Shown piece after piece: positions 1 through 6,667 of a stretch of DNA of 34,172 nt (its first letter is position 1; each line of letters opens with the position of its first letter). This DNA comes from a virus, in the IMG/VR virus record IMGVR_UViG_3300007734_000604, positions 1 to 34,172 of that record, one strand, 5' to 3'. Under the pieces are notes generated by a model. It made no database searches. It had not been told where the DNA came from and was given only the letters and a program-made list of their open reading frames with translations. A program made the translations under genes and the position numbers.

Positions 1-127
1 GCAATCCACTTCGACATCTTCAGTGCGCTCCAGAAGCCCGCAGGCTCCATCAGAAGCACAGGGCACGTCACAGGCAGTGGCTCCTTATACTCAAAGTCCA
101 GACCCTGCCTGTAACCCATCGTGCAGC
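1..127. repeat. 127-bp terminal overlap (copy 1 of 2), assembly circularisation join
   Basis: Bases 1-127 are identical to bases 34046-34172. The segment is coding: it lies within the minus-strand frameshifted tail chaperone, which is open through the join only when the two ends are merged. An overlap of 127 equals a common maximum assembler k-mer, so this is best read as proof of a circular or circularly permuted molecule of about 34,045 bp rather than a biological direct terminal repeat. Confidence 0.93.
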
Positions 128-224
128 CTCTCTGATGACGAATCGCGTCAGGACACTCCCAGCAGCGGTTCCGATGTGATGTTATCAGCCGGGCGAAGTC
201 TCGCCATTCGACCCGGCTGAAGTT
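1..224 (-). CDS. Tail assembly chaperone, -1 frameshift extension, part 1 (gpGT-like)
   Basis: After slippage on CCCAAAA the -1 frame is open from 224 to position 1 with no stop, then continues across the circular join. The extension begins NFSRVEWRDF and is followed by a Cys/Trp segment (CWECPDAIRH) that belongs to neither unshifted frame product. No independent start with a good ribosome binding site is seen before the ATG at 119, so expression by frameshifting is the simplest reading. The whole fusion is 241 residues, a normal size for a GT-type chaperone. Confidence 0.75.
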
Positions 225-230
225 TTTGGG
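185..230 (-). promoter_or_regulatory. Programmed -1 ribosomal frameshift signal (slippery site plus stem-loop)
   Basis: On the minus strand the heptamer CCCAAAA (230-224) fits X_XXY_YYZ in the zero frame (codons CCA AAA). Three bases later a stem begins: TCAGCCGGG (220-212) pairs perfectly with CCCGGCTGA (193-185). After a single bulged T (211) an inner stem follows: CGAA (210-207) pairs with TTCG (197-194), leaving a 9-base loop. The 13 base pairs, the short spacer and the open -1 frame downstream make a complete stimulatory element. The zero-frame TGA stop lies within the stem's 3' arm. Confidence 0.85.
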
Positions 231-562
231 TAACCCACCGTCGCGACCGCAGAGGCAATACTAGAAACATCCGTCCACGGAATCCGACCAATCCACGCGG
301 ACCGCTCCTTCTCCGAACCTGCCTTCGGAAAGGCCGGCTCAAAGTTCTCACTGTCCAGGACGCACGCAGTCAGAAGATTGATGTGAGTCTGGATGATGCG
401 CTCCAGCGCTTCGAAGTCTGCCTTCATCGCCTCCCGATGTTTATCCACGGCTGCGAAGTATCGCACGCCTTCCATGGCATTCGGTTCACGGACCAGAAGA
501 CGCGCTTCCACGCCTTTGACGGTTACTGTTATCCACTCACTTTCAACGAACTGAACTGACAT
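185..562 (-). CDS. Tail assembly chaperone, unshifted (gpG-like) product
   Basis: A 125-residue protein between the major tail protein and the tape measure gene, the position of the G/GT tail assembly chaperone in long-tailed phages. The chaperone coats the tape measure during tail assembly. The start ATG at 562 is preceded by GGAGGG. The zero-frame product ends at a TGA (187-185) inside a strong stem-loop. Just before the end is the slippery heptamer CCCAAAA (positions 230-224 on the minus strand, phased C_CCA_AAA). A -1 shift there fuses the first 113 residues to a 128-residue extension. Sequence similarity to a specific chaperone family was not recognised, so the call rests on synteny and the frameshift signal. 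Confidence 0.8.
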   Translation of the reverse strand: MSVQFVESEWITVTVKGVEARLLVREPNAMEGVRYFAAVDKHREAMKADFEALERIIQTHINLLTACVLDSENFEPAFPKAGSEKERSAWIGRIPWTDVSSIASAVATVGYPKTSAGSNGETSPG

Positions 563-599
563 GTGCGCCCTCCGAAGTTTGGGCTGTTAGGGAATCTGG

Positions 600-1679
600 T
601 TAGGTAGAAGTCATCAGGAAGGAGAGCAGCGTCGCGCTGCTGTCAGGAATCGCCTGCCACTTCAGAGCATTGCTGCGATAGCCGTTCGTCTCTCCACCGT
701 TCTCCGGGAAGGCCACGTACTGCGGGTTTGCCAGCGTGATGGTCCAAGTCTGATTAGTAGCAATCGTCATGAGCAGAACGATGCTGGTGCCGATGGTGTT
801 AGCCTGCGCCTGTCCCCAGCTGGCCTGCGCGGTCTCATTGAACTCCGCCATCTCAATCTCCAGCGAAGGCGATGCGTCCAGGCGGAAGAAGGAGATGCCG
901 AACCCGTACTCCTTCCGTGTGTCGCCAACATCGTTCAGAGTCCAGCCCGTGTCGATGGTGACCTTCGTCAAAGCATCCTTTGCAACAGTTAGACCAGTGA
1001 TGGTCAGGTCGCAGTTCACGCCGATGAGGGGCGCTTCCGTCGAAGGCGACGGGTACACAGGCTGCACATCCCGACTGTTAGTAACAGCACGCCATGAGCC
1101 TTTGATGGTCCAGTCAATCATCACGCGCTGGCCGTACTCCCATGAAATCTTCGGAAGAGCCACGCAATCGAAAGCCTCATATCGCTTCCCGCCCGTCTCT
1201 TCGTACACCATGCTGAACGGCTGAACCGCATAAGGGACAGTGCCGACACCAGAACGCGCCACGCCAGGCTCAAAGAACGGCTGCACTGCAAGAAGCGTGT
1301 CATTTGCTACACCGCTGTCAGAGATTGCCCACGGCGACGACAGCCACAGCGCTGCAAGCTGCGTCTGGTTTGCAAGCGTGATGTCAAAGGCCTCATTGAA
1401 CAGCCAGAAGAATTCCGTCTGAAGCGTGATGTCCCATCCGAGGCCACCCGTCCGGCTTGAGGTGTTACCAGCCCACGGCGTGAACACTTCTTTGCGGTCG
1501 ATGATGCCAGCGCCGCGAACTGCGAACTTCGGAGCTCCGACGGCGCGGATGGCATACGCTCCAGAGTAAACGGGAGGAGTCGCGCCGTTCGTCGGAGTCG
1601 GGTCAATCCACGTACCCAGCTGGTCCTGCGTCCGGATGAATACTGCGCTTTGGTTACTAGCTAGAAGAGCGGTCGTCAT
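600..1679 (-). CDS. Major tail protein (tail tube)
   Basis: A 359-residue protein placed just upstream of the tail chaperone and downstream of the tail terminator-like gene, the usual site of the tail tube gene in siphoviruses. The start ATG at 1679 has AGGA seven bases upstream. The sequence is rich in Thr, Asn, Trp and beta-forming segments (for example WTITLANPQYVAFPENGG near the C-terminus) and has no membrane segment or enzyme motif, as expected of a tube subunit. It is longer than the roughly 150-250 residues of many tube proteins, so it may carry an extra surface domain. The assignment is mainly by synteny. It is followed after 37 bases by the chaperone gene. Confidence 0.7.
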   Translation of the reverse strand: MTTALLASNQSAVFIRTQDQLGTWIDPTPTNGATPPVYSGAYAIRAVGAPKFAVRGAGIIDRKEVFTPWAGNTSSRTGGLGWDITLQTEFFWLFNEAFDITLANQTQLAALWLSSPWAISDSGVANDTLLAVQPFFEPGVARSGVGTVPYAVQPFSMVYEETGGKRYEAFDCVALPKISWEYGQRVMIDWTIKGSWRAVTNSRDVQPVYPSPSTEAPLIGVNCDLTITGLTVAKDALTKVTIDTGWTLNDVGDTRKEYGFGISFFRLDASPSLEIEMAEFNETAQASWGQAQANTIGTSIVLLMTIATNQTWTITLANPQYVAFPENGGETNGYRSNALKWQAIPDSSATLLSFLMTST

Positions 1680-1682
1680 GGT

Positions 1683-2318
1683 TTATCCTGCAAGAGAGCG
1701 ACGCTGGTACACCTGAATGGATGCCCTGACCGTCTGTTGAATGAGAGATTGTCCCGTGTCGTCCATGCCGACGACGAAGTCCTGCGGCGCGACTCCCGTA
1801 TAGGGTGACGCGTTGTAGATGCCTGTACCCTGCCAGCCCGGTGTGCTTGAGTTCCGCAGGTCCAGATTGATGAACCCATACGTCGCAGAACACAGAATCA
1901 TGACGATGCCTTCCACGTATGCACGCAGGGCAGTCTCATACACCTCTGCCGTGAACTCTATGGCAGGGTCGCCGGCAGAGGCAGACACCAGAGGCTGCGC
2001 GACTCCAAACCCGTCGTAATAGCCCCAGTCGGAGCAGACAGTAATCTGCAGCTCATGCAGCTGGTCCATCGCTCCCAGCGCGTCAGTGATGTTCGCGCTC
2101 GAGGATGCAACAGACAGACCGATGGCCGGCTGCGACTCTGCCGTGAACAGCGTCCGCAGAGAGGTGAAGACATTCGCAGACACAGGTGCCGGCAGGTTCG
2201 GAGCGCCCATCGCCTTCTGCCATGCAGCAGTGCACACAGCAGACCAGTTCGCCAGCACCAAAGCCTTCGCCTGGTCTGCCACAATCTGTGGCCCATATGC
2301 TGTGCTGGGAGTCGTCAT
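1683..2318 (-). CDS. Tail terminator / tail completion-like protein
   Basis: A 211-residue protein between the gpG-like completion protein and the major tail protein. Its ATG overlaps the stop of the upstream gene (ATGA, 2318-2315), indicating translational coupling. The N-terminal half is helical with an Ala-rich stretch. The middle (ELQITVCSDWGYYDGFG) looks like beta structure, as in small terminator proteins that cap the tail tube. No family motif was recognised. Position in a conserved order (connector, completion, terminator, tube, chaperone, tape measure) is the main evidence. Confidence 0.5.
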   Translation of the reverse strand: MTTPSTAYGPQIVADQAKALVLANWSAVCTAAWQKAMGAPNLPAPVSANVFTSLRTLFTAESQPAIGLSVASSSANITDALGAMDQLHELQITVCSDWGYYDGFGVAQPLVSASAGDPAIEFTAEVYETALRAYVEGIVMILCSATYGFINLDLRNSSTPGWQGTGIYNASPYTGVAPQDFVVGMDDTGQSLIQQTVRASIQVYQRRSLAG

Positions 2319-2971
2319 TTGAGGCCAATCCTTCCGCCGTTCAACTTGAAGTTAGCCGCGTACTGCGCATCCACGATTCCGACTTTACCGCCCATCGCTG
2401 ACGCGGTCTTTCCCAGGCGGTCCCGGAGCTTCGCAATAAACGGGTCACCGAACCGCGTCAACGGACGCTTTGGAGTAAGAACCGTGACTGACTTAGTCTT
2501 ATTCTTTCCAAACTTCCGCGTCCAGCCGCCTGTCCCATTATCATGGTTCGAAGCATACGACAGGTTCGTACCCAGCGTCACTATGTTTCCCTGAACCGTG
2601 TACACGTAGTCTGCATTACTCTTCACACACATCGACGGGAACAGCCGCTCCCGGCCTGCTGTCCTGCTCTGCGGAGTCTTTGACCAGCGAAGCACTGAAC
2701 CCTGCTGCATCGGCCCGCCACCTAGCGCCCACCGCTTCACAGGGACATAGTACTTCTTCTCCATCGCGTTGTAGTTCGCCCACCGCGCACCCGTCGATGA
2801 ACCTTGAGACAGGAACATGTCGATGCGAGACTCCGCCCAGTCATTCGACACGCCGTCGCTGTCAGTCTTTTGACCCCAGAAGGCAGACCAGTTCCCTGCG
2901 TTCCGGATTGCCACCTCTAGCACCTTCACGCCGTCGTTCGCATTGTTCGTCATCTTGATGAAGACGCTCAT
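2315..2971 (-). CDS. Virion morphogenesis / tail completion protein, Mu gpG-like
   Basis: A 218-residue protein whose central region reads like the phage virion morphogenesis family (Mu gpG, PF05069): a hydrophobic beta segment with GNIVTLGTNLSYASNHDNG followed by a PKRPLTRFGD segment. This family usually has 'vG(T/S)n..YA..hq.G' and a 'PaRpflg' motif. In Mu-type phages the protein acts in joining head and tail. Its start overlaps the preceding gene's stop by one base (TAATG at 2971). The C-terminus is basic (FKLNGGRIGLK). The family call is from remembered motif pattern, not a search. Confidence 0.6.
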   Translation of the reverse strand: MSVFIKMTNNANDGVKVLEVAIRNAGNWSAFWGQKTDSDGVSNDWAESRIDMFLSQGSSTGARWANYNAMEKKYYVPVKRWALGGGPMQQGSVLRWSKTPQSRTAGRERLFPSMCVKSNADYVYTVQGNIVTLGTNLSYASNHDNGTGGWTRKFGKNKTKSVTVLTPKRPLTRFGDPFIAKLRDRLGKTASAMGGKVGIVDAQYAANFKLNGGRIGLK

Positions 2972-3456
2972 TACATTTTGTAGACGGCAGAGTTCGTTGC
3001 CAGACGCGAACCGCTGTTCAGCTGCGCATTCGTCAGCTGCTGCTGGTAGTTCGCATTCGAACGAAGGATGTTAGGACTGAACAGCCCGTTAGGACGAGTC
3101 TTCGCCATGTCCTGGACGTGAACCCGCAAACGCTCCCACAGCTGCTTCGCCTCATCGTCCAGGCGGTCTGCCATCGTGTCGCTGTTCTGCTGACGGCTGC
3201 GAAGGACCTGCGCTGCGAAACGAAGCAGGATATACTTCTGGCAGTTCCGGTACATCGTCGCGCCAGAGTCTGCTGCGAGCGTCGTGATGCTTACACCCAT
3301 GCCGATGAGGAACCCGCAAAGGTCCGCTGCATGGTCGTCAATGATGGCCTCTGCCTGCGTTTCAGTCGGCTGCGTCGTCGTGCTGAACGCAATTCTAGGC
3401 AGGTAACGGCCGATGTCCGCAGGAACCACACCAAAGGTTGAGTATTCGTTCGGCAT
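2971..3456 (-). CDS. Head-tail connector / head completion adaptor
   Basis: A 161-residue, mostly helical protein directly after the major capsid gene. That is the position of the gp6/gp36-like adaptor that binds the portal ring and prepares it for tail attachment. The sequence has a helix-rich core (residues about 30-115, including AEAIIDDHAADLCGFLIGMG and LLRFAAQVLRSRQQ) and a long Asn/Gln-rich C-terminal tail, a common layout in connector proteins. The ATG at 3456 has AGAGG seven bases upstream. It is coupled to the following gene by a TAATG overlap. Confidence 0.6.
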   Translation of the reverse strand: MPNEYSTFGVVPADIGRYLPRIAFSTTTQPTETQAEAIIDDHAADLCGFLIGMGVSITTLAADSGATMYRNCQKYILLRFAAQVLRSRQQNSDTMADRLDDEAKQLWERLRVHVQDMAKTRPNGLFSPNILRSNANYQQQLTNAQLNSGSRLATNSAVYKM

Positions 3457-3522
3457 CTTGAACCTCTTTGCTGTGAAGAGACTGCAACCGGAGGGGTCAG
3501 AGCTGCAGCCTCATCACAGCAC

Positions 3523-3536
3523 CCGGCCGAAGCCGG
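3523..3536 (-). promoter_or_regulatory. C(UUCG)G hairpin after the capsid gene
   Basis: On the minus-strand transcript CCGGC-TTCG-GCCGG forms a perfect 5-bp stem with the very stable cUUCGg tetraloop. It lies 14 bases after the capsid stop codon, in the 93-base gap before the connector gene. No uridine run follows, so it is more likely an mRNA stability or processing element, or a partial attenuator, than an intrinsic terminator. Confidence 0.6.
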
Positions 3537-3549
3537 AGCTGCGTCCGAA

Positions 3550-4578
3550 TTACGACACCTCGAGAAGAGCCGCGAACTTGTTCTGCGGGTCGTTCGCAGT
3601 CGCGCCGACAACCGTGACGCCGAGGTCGCACTCAATGTGCAGACCCTGACCCTGCGGATTGTACACGGGGTAGGTGTGGACGGTGCCGGTCGCCTCAGAC
3701 GGGTTCGGAGTCATCGTCTGGATGAAGCCCGACGAACCATAGGACTCTGCCACCTTGAAGATGGAGAGGACCTGTCCACCACTGCCGCCGATGACAGACG
3801 GAATCGCCGGAGACGACGTGCCACCCTGCTGGGTGGTGACGTAGTGCGGGAAGACGACGAGCTCCACGGGAATGAGGAGCTTCGACGCGAACCACGCCTT
3901 CAGCTGCGACATGTCCGTGACGCCAGTGCGGGCGTAGCTCGAGGTGTCAGAAGCCAGCGCGTAGCCAGACTCTGCAACCTGCGTGAGCTTCAGAAGGCCG
4001 TTTGCAACCTCCATGTTGCAGCATGCAACGAAGCGACCGCTGGAGAGGTCAGCACCGCCAGCCATGATGTTGATGATGAGCTGGTTCAGATAACCCTGCA
4101 GGTCCGCAGTCGGAGCATTGTTAATCGTCAGAGCATCGGTGTACGCGTAGTTCGCAGCGGTCGCGATGGTCGTACCGACGAGCGACGTCATCAGCTGCGT
4201 GCCCTGCGCCAGAAGCTTCTGCGTGTAGGTCGCGAGGATGTCGGACCCGCGCGCCTCGAACTCCGCAATCTGCTTCGTGCTGAAGTTCATCTGGCCGAAG
4301 CGGTAGATGCCAGCCTGGTACGTGCCGCTGCTGATGCGGAGACCGCCCGGCGATGCAGGCGAGTCGTATCCGACCGGCGAGTTCGCGTTGCCGGAAGGAC
4401 CGACGTTGAGCTGGTCGTTGTCCAGGAAGAAATGGTAGAAGCCCTGACGCGTATCGACCTTGATGATGGGCGAGACGAGAGCAGCTTCACGGCCCGTCGC
4501 GCCGAAGCGCGGGAGCGAAATCTGCTGGAGGACTGAAGGGCGAAGTGCCCCTGTATTTACGCCAATGGGAAGAGACAT
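3550..4578 (-). CDS. Major capsid protein
   Basis: A 342-residue protein in the standard capsid position: after protease/scaffold and decoration genes and before the connector. The N-terminal part has the extended arm expected of HK97-fold capsid proteins, followed by helical segments (IAEFEARGSDILATYTQKLLAQ, an elongated helix in two pieces) and a beta-rich C-terminal half with VELVVFPHY and HIECDLGVTVVG. The gene is isolated by non-coding gaps of 36 and 93 bases that contain stable hairpins, consistent with high, separately tuned expression. Start ATG at 4578. The family is assigned by context and general fold character rather than a signature motif. Confidence 0.75.
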   Translation of the reverse strand: MSLPIGVNTGALRPSVLQQISLPRFGATGREAALVSPIIKVDTRQGFYHFFLDNDQLNVGPSGNANSPVGYDSPASPGGLRISSGTYQAGIYRFGQMNFSTKQIAEFEARGSDILATYTQKLLAQGTQLMTSLVGTTIATAANYAYTDALTINNAPTADLQGYLNQLIINIMAGGADLSSGRFVACCNMEVANGLLKLTQVAESGYALASDTSSYARTGVTDMSQLKAWFASKLLIPVELVVFPHYVTTQQGGTSSPAIPSVIGGSGGQVLSIFKVAESYGSSGFIQTMTPNPSEATGTVHTYPVYNPQGQGLHIECDLGVTVVGATANDPQNKFAALLEVS

Positions 4579-4583
4579 GCGTT

Positions 4584-4614
4584 ACTCCGAAGTGTGGGTC
4601 AGCGACCGGGTTGA
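4584..4614 (-). repeat. Intergenic repeat copy, decoration-capsid gap
   Basis: The 36-base gap between the decoration stop and the capsid start reads, on the minus strand, TCTAATCAACCCG (across the stop) and later CTTCGGAGT just before the capsid RBS. The same two blocks occur in the gap upstream of the decoration gene. The cUUCGg loop here has a short stem with one mismatch. Confidence 0.55.
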
Positions 4615-5046
4615 TTAGAACTTGGTGACGTTGAACTTGATGGTGAACTGCTCACCAGCGGCCGCCGGAGTCAGCGCGTAACCGACGATGTAATCGCCAG
4701 CCGAAGGAGTCGCGACGATGAACGTGCCGGAACCATCGCACTCAACAGCCGCGCCAGCAGTCACGCCACCAGAACCGGCGATAGCACCGTCGAAGCAGCC
4801 GATGAGCGTATCGTACACTTCGCAGCTGGTCGCGTAAGCAGGATACGAGCCGCTGTCCGAAGCAGCGCCAACGACGACGACGCCAATCGGAAGGTCCGTG
4901 GCAGCAGTACCGAGCTTCAGGACGGTAACACCAGCAGCCGCAGTCAAACCGCTGTCGATGGTGAGAAGCTTGCCTGCAGCGTCAGTGAGGTCAGCATCGA
5001 TAAGGTACTTCGAAGTGGAACGAGGATTGAGGTCAGCGAGAGCCAT
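4615..5046 (-). CDS. Head decoration protein
   Basis: A 143-residue Ala/Gly/Thr-rich beta protein between the protease/scaffold and the capsid gene, the usual place of a capsid decoration (cement) protein (compare lambda gpD or the DUF2190 group). Features include an acidic small-residue core (VTVLKLGTAATDLPIGVVVV), a low-complexity Gly/Ala stretch (AGSGGVTAGAAVECDGSG) and no basic or helical scaffold-like segment. GGAG precedes the ATG at 5046 by six bases. Both flanking intergenic regions share sequence with each other, which suggests a cassette-like insertion. Function is inferred from position and composition. Confidence 0.6.
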   Translation of the reverse strand: MALADLNPRSTSKYLIDADLTDAAGKLLTIDSGLTAAAGVTVLKLGTAATDLPIGVVVVGAASDSGSYPAYATSCEVYDTLIGCFDGAIAGSGGVTAGAAVECDGSGTFIVATPSAGDYIVGYALTPAAAGEQFTIKFNVTKF

Positions 5047-5065
5047 GATTTACTCCAAAGGAGGA

Positions 5066-5079
5066 GACTCCGAAGAGTC
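5066..5079 (-). promoter_or_regulatory. C(UUCG)G hairpin upstream of the decoration gene
   Basis: GACTC-TTCG-GAGTC on the minus-strand transcript is a perfect 5-bp stem with a cUUCGg tetraloop. It lies 8 bases after the protease stop and close upstream of the decoration RBS. It is part of the repeated intergenic sequence also seen at 4584-4614. Confidence 0.6.
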
Positions 5080-5087
5080 GGGTTTGA

Positions 5088-5723
5088 TTAGAGAGAGGTG
5101 AACTTTGCAGTGGCGCGCTTCTCTTCGACAGAGGTCGGTGCCTTCCCGTCGCGAATCCAGCACCAGGCGTCAATCGGGTCGATGCTCTCGGCCTCAGCGA
5201 GGTCAGAGATGCACTTAATCTGCTGCGCGTCCGACAGGTCGTTCCACTTGGGCATGTTGCCCATGACGTCCGACAGGTTCAGGCTGTTGCCGTTCGTCAT
5301 GCCAGGAGCGATGGGCGACACCGCGCGAGGAGCTGCAGCTGCAACCTTCGCTGCAACAGGCGCGAGGTCCGAAAGAAGCGCCTCAAAGGTCGCAGTCTTT
5401 CCGGCGACCAGTGCGTCAGTCAGAAGGGCCTCCATCGCGCTGCTAACCTTGCGGCCAGTAATCGCGCTCTTGACCTTCTCCGCTGCAGCCGAACGCTTCA
5501 CGCGATTCAGCTCTGCACGAAGCGACGCCACCTCCGACATCGGAGCCTCCGCGTCAGCCTCTGCAACGGCCTCGTCTTCCTTCTTGGCTTCGACCTCAAT
5601 GGAGGACTCAATGCCAGGCTCTGCAGCAGCAGCAGCGGAGACGAGCTTCAGAAGCTCCTCCACCTTCGATTGGTCCAGCCCAAGCTCCGCACAGTAAGCG
5701 CCCATCATATCTGCAAACTTCAT
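5088..5723 (-). CDS. Putative scaffold protein from an in-frame internal start
   Basis: An in-frame ATG at 5723 is preceded by GGAAGG with seven bases between, a strong internal ribosome binding site in the middle of the protease gene. Initiation there would give a 211-residue acidic, helical protein equal to the C-terminal scaffold domain. This nested arrangement is known in Mu (I/Z) and lambda (C/Nu3). Here it is inferred from the ribosome binding site and domain break. Confidence 0.65.
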   Translation of the reverse strand: MKFADMMGAYCAELGLDQSKVEELLKLVSAAAAAEPGIESSIEVEAKKEDEAVAEADAEAPMSEVASLRAELNRVKRSAAAEKVKSAITGRKVSSAMEALLTDALVAGKTATFEALLSDLAPVAAKVAAAAPRAVSPIAPGMTNGNSLNLSDVMGNMPKWNDLSDAQQIKCISDLAEAESIDPIDAWCWIRDGKAPTSVEEKRATAKFTSL

Positions 5724-6290
5724 GGTGTTTCCTTCCGAAAGGGATACCCCGCGCATCTCTGCGACGGGTACCTGTTGAGTCTTTATCTGTGGCACCGTGA
5801 CGAAACTGACTTCTCCGATTCCGAACGGGAACCGCCTGTCTGTTTCTGTCGATGCGCCTGCGCGAATGTTCGGAGAGATGTACGGCACCTCCCCGGCATC
5901 AAAGCGCGCAGCCCACTCCGGACTGGTCACGTCCAACCCGCCATAAATCATACGCGACGCAGGCTGTTTGATACCCAGCTTCGCAGCCTCTCCAGCACTC
6001 AGAACGCGAATCGCCCGGAGGTAGCCTGCGGCAGTCCCGTCCTTCACATGCTCTACAGCAATCGGAGGAGCGAACTCCTGTAGCCAGTCTTCCAGCGACG
6101 ACACGACATCATCAAACCGGAACTGCAACTTATCGGGGTCCGTCTTCGCAGCTGCAAGGTCCCACACGGTGCCATGCGCGTGAATCTTCCCCTCTGGAAG
6201 CAGAGACACCCAGCGAAGGGCACCATCGTCTCCAAGGTTGACCTCGTTCGTCCGGATGCGGGGACGGTTATTTGCGCTGCTCTTTGACAT
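5088..6290 (-). CDS. Capsid maturation protease with C-terminal scaffold, Mu gpI-like
   Basis: A 400-residue protein. The N-terminal half matches the layout of Mu gpI-type prohead proteases: AVEHVKDGTAAGYLRAIRV, then a DVTSPEWAARFDAGEVPYISP segment and a GIGEVSFVTVPQI segment that resembles the 'hL(T/V)..P' end of the protease core. The C-terminal half is acidic and Ala/Glu-rich with coiled-coil character (ASLRAELNRVKRSAAAEKV), as in scaffolds. The ATG at 6290 with AGGA seven bases upstream is preferred to the upstream in-frame GTG at 6320. A separate scaffold is probably started internally at 5723. It follows the portal gene after a gap that holds the divergent LexA-like gene. Confidence 0.75.
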   Translation of the reverse strand: MSKSSANNRPRIRTNEVNLGDDGALRWVSLLPEGKIHAHGTVWDLAAAKTDPDKLQFRFDDVVSSLEDWLQEFAPPIAVEHVKDGTAAGYLRAIRVLSAGEAAKLGIKQPASRMIYGGLDVTSPEWAARFDAGEVPYISPNIRAGASTETDRRFPFGIGEVSFVTVPQIKTQQVPVAEMRGVSLSEGNTMKFADMMGAYCAELGLDQSKVEELLKLVSAAAAAEPGIESSIEVEAKKEDEAVAEADAEAPMSEVASLRAELNRVKRSAAAEKVKSAITGRKVSSAMEALLTDALVAGKTATFEALLSDLAPVAAKVAAAAPRAVSPIAPGMTNGNSLNLSDVMGNMPKWNDLSDAQQIKCISDLAEAESIDPIDAWCWIRDGKAPTSVEEKRATAKFTSL

Positions 6291-6349
6291 GCAAGCATCC
6301 TGCACGCGCTTTCTTTGCACTGAAAGTCTTTGTTTGTCGCTTTATCCTC

Positions 6350-6377
6350 CACTAGTGTGGCGTTCGCCGCAGTAGTG
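6350..6377 (+). promoter_or_regulatory. Dyad upstream of the LexA-like gene (candidate operator)
   Basis: The perfect 8-bp palindrome CACTAGTG (6350-6357) is followed by TAGTG (6373-6377), which pairs with CACTA at 18-base spacing; GGCG-TT-CGCC lies between them. The site is in the divergent gap between the protease start (6290) and the LexA-like gene start (6416), a natural place for autoregulation. A weak -10-like TATTCT lies at 6398, but too close to the RBS to be convincing. Confidence 0.35.
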
Positions 6378-6415
6378 CAATCCTATCTGCGCTGCGGTAT
6401 TCTTTTGGAGGAACC

Positions 6416-6667
6416 ATGGACCAGTCAGCACTATCGAAAAGACAAAAGGCGCTCCTTGACGAGCTCCATCGCTGTCACGCAGTCGGATTTCACCCGTCTC
6501 CCAGAACCCTTGCAGCACGCATCGGCTACTTCGGAGACAAAGCCGTCCGGTCTGAGCTGATGTCACTCTTCATCGAAGGCCACATCACTCAAATCTTCAA
6601 AGGCATCGGCTCCAGGTCCAACAGGTACATCCTCAAAGGTTGCACCTGCGAGGTCTGCAGCCTCTAG
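6416..6667 (+). CDS. Small LexA-like winged helix-turn-helix DNA-binding protein
   Basis: An 83-residue protein on the strand opposite to its late-gene neighbours. Residues about 7-73 follow the LexA DNA-binding domain pattern: a first helix (LSKRQKALLDELHRCH), a 'P(S/T)...LA.RIG' helix-turn-helix (28-55), and a wing (HITQIFKGIGSRSNRYIL). There is no peptidase domain, so it cannot self-cleave like LexA. The tail has three cysteines (C76, C78, C81). GGAGGAACC precedes the ATG, a strong ribosome binding site. Its stop overlaps the portal stop in the shared CTAG (6664-6667). A regulatory role in phage gene expression is inferred. It is the only rightward gene inside the late operon. Confidence 0.75.
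   Translation: MDQSALSKRQKALLDELHRCHAVGFHPSPRTLAARIGYFGDKAVRSELMSLFIEGHITQIFKGIGSRSNRYILKGCTCEVCSL

Noticed and set aside
1-127. True direct terminal repeats of the virion DNA
   Set aside because: The repeat lies within a coding gene, its length equals an assembler k-mer, and the terminase/portal set suits headful packaging. Read depth would decide.
3637-4536. Long plus-strand open frame (299 residues) opposite the capsid gene
   Set aside because: It is very Arg-rich without a fold-like pattern and has no ribosome binding site; it is a shadow of the highly biased capsid codons.
6291-6320. Upstream GTG start for the protease gene
   Set aside because: The ATG at 6290 has AGGA at good spacing, while the GTG lacks a ribosome binding site and would extend into the divergent control region.
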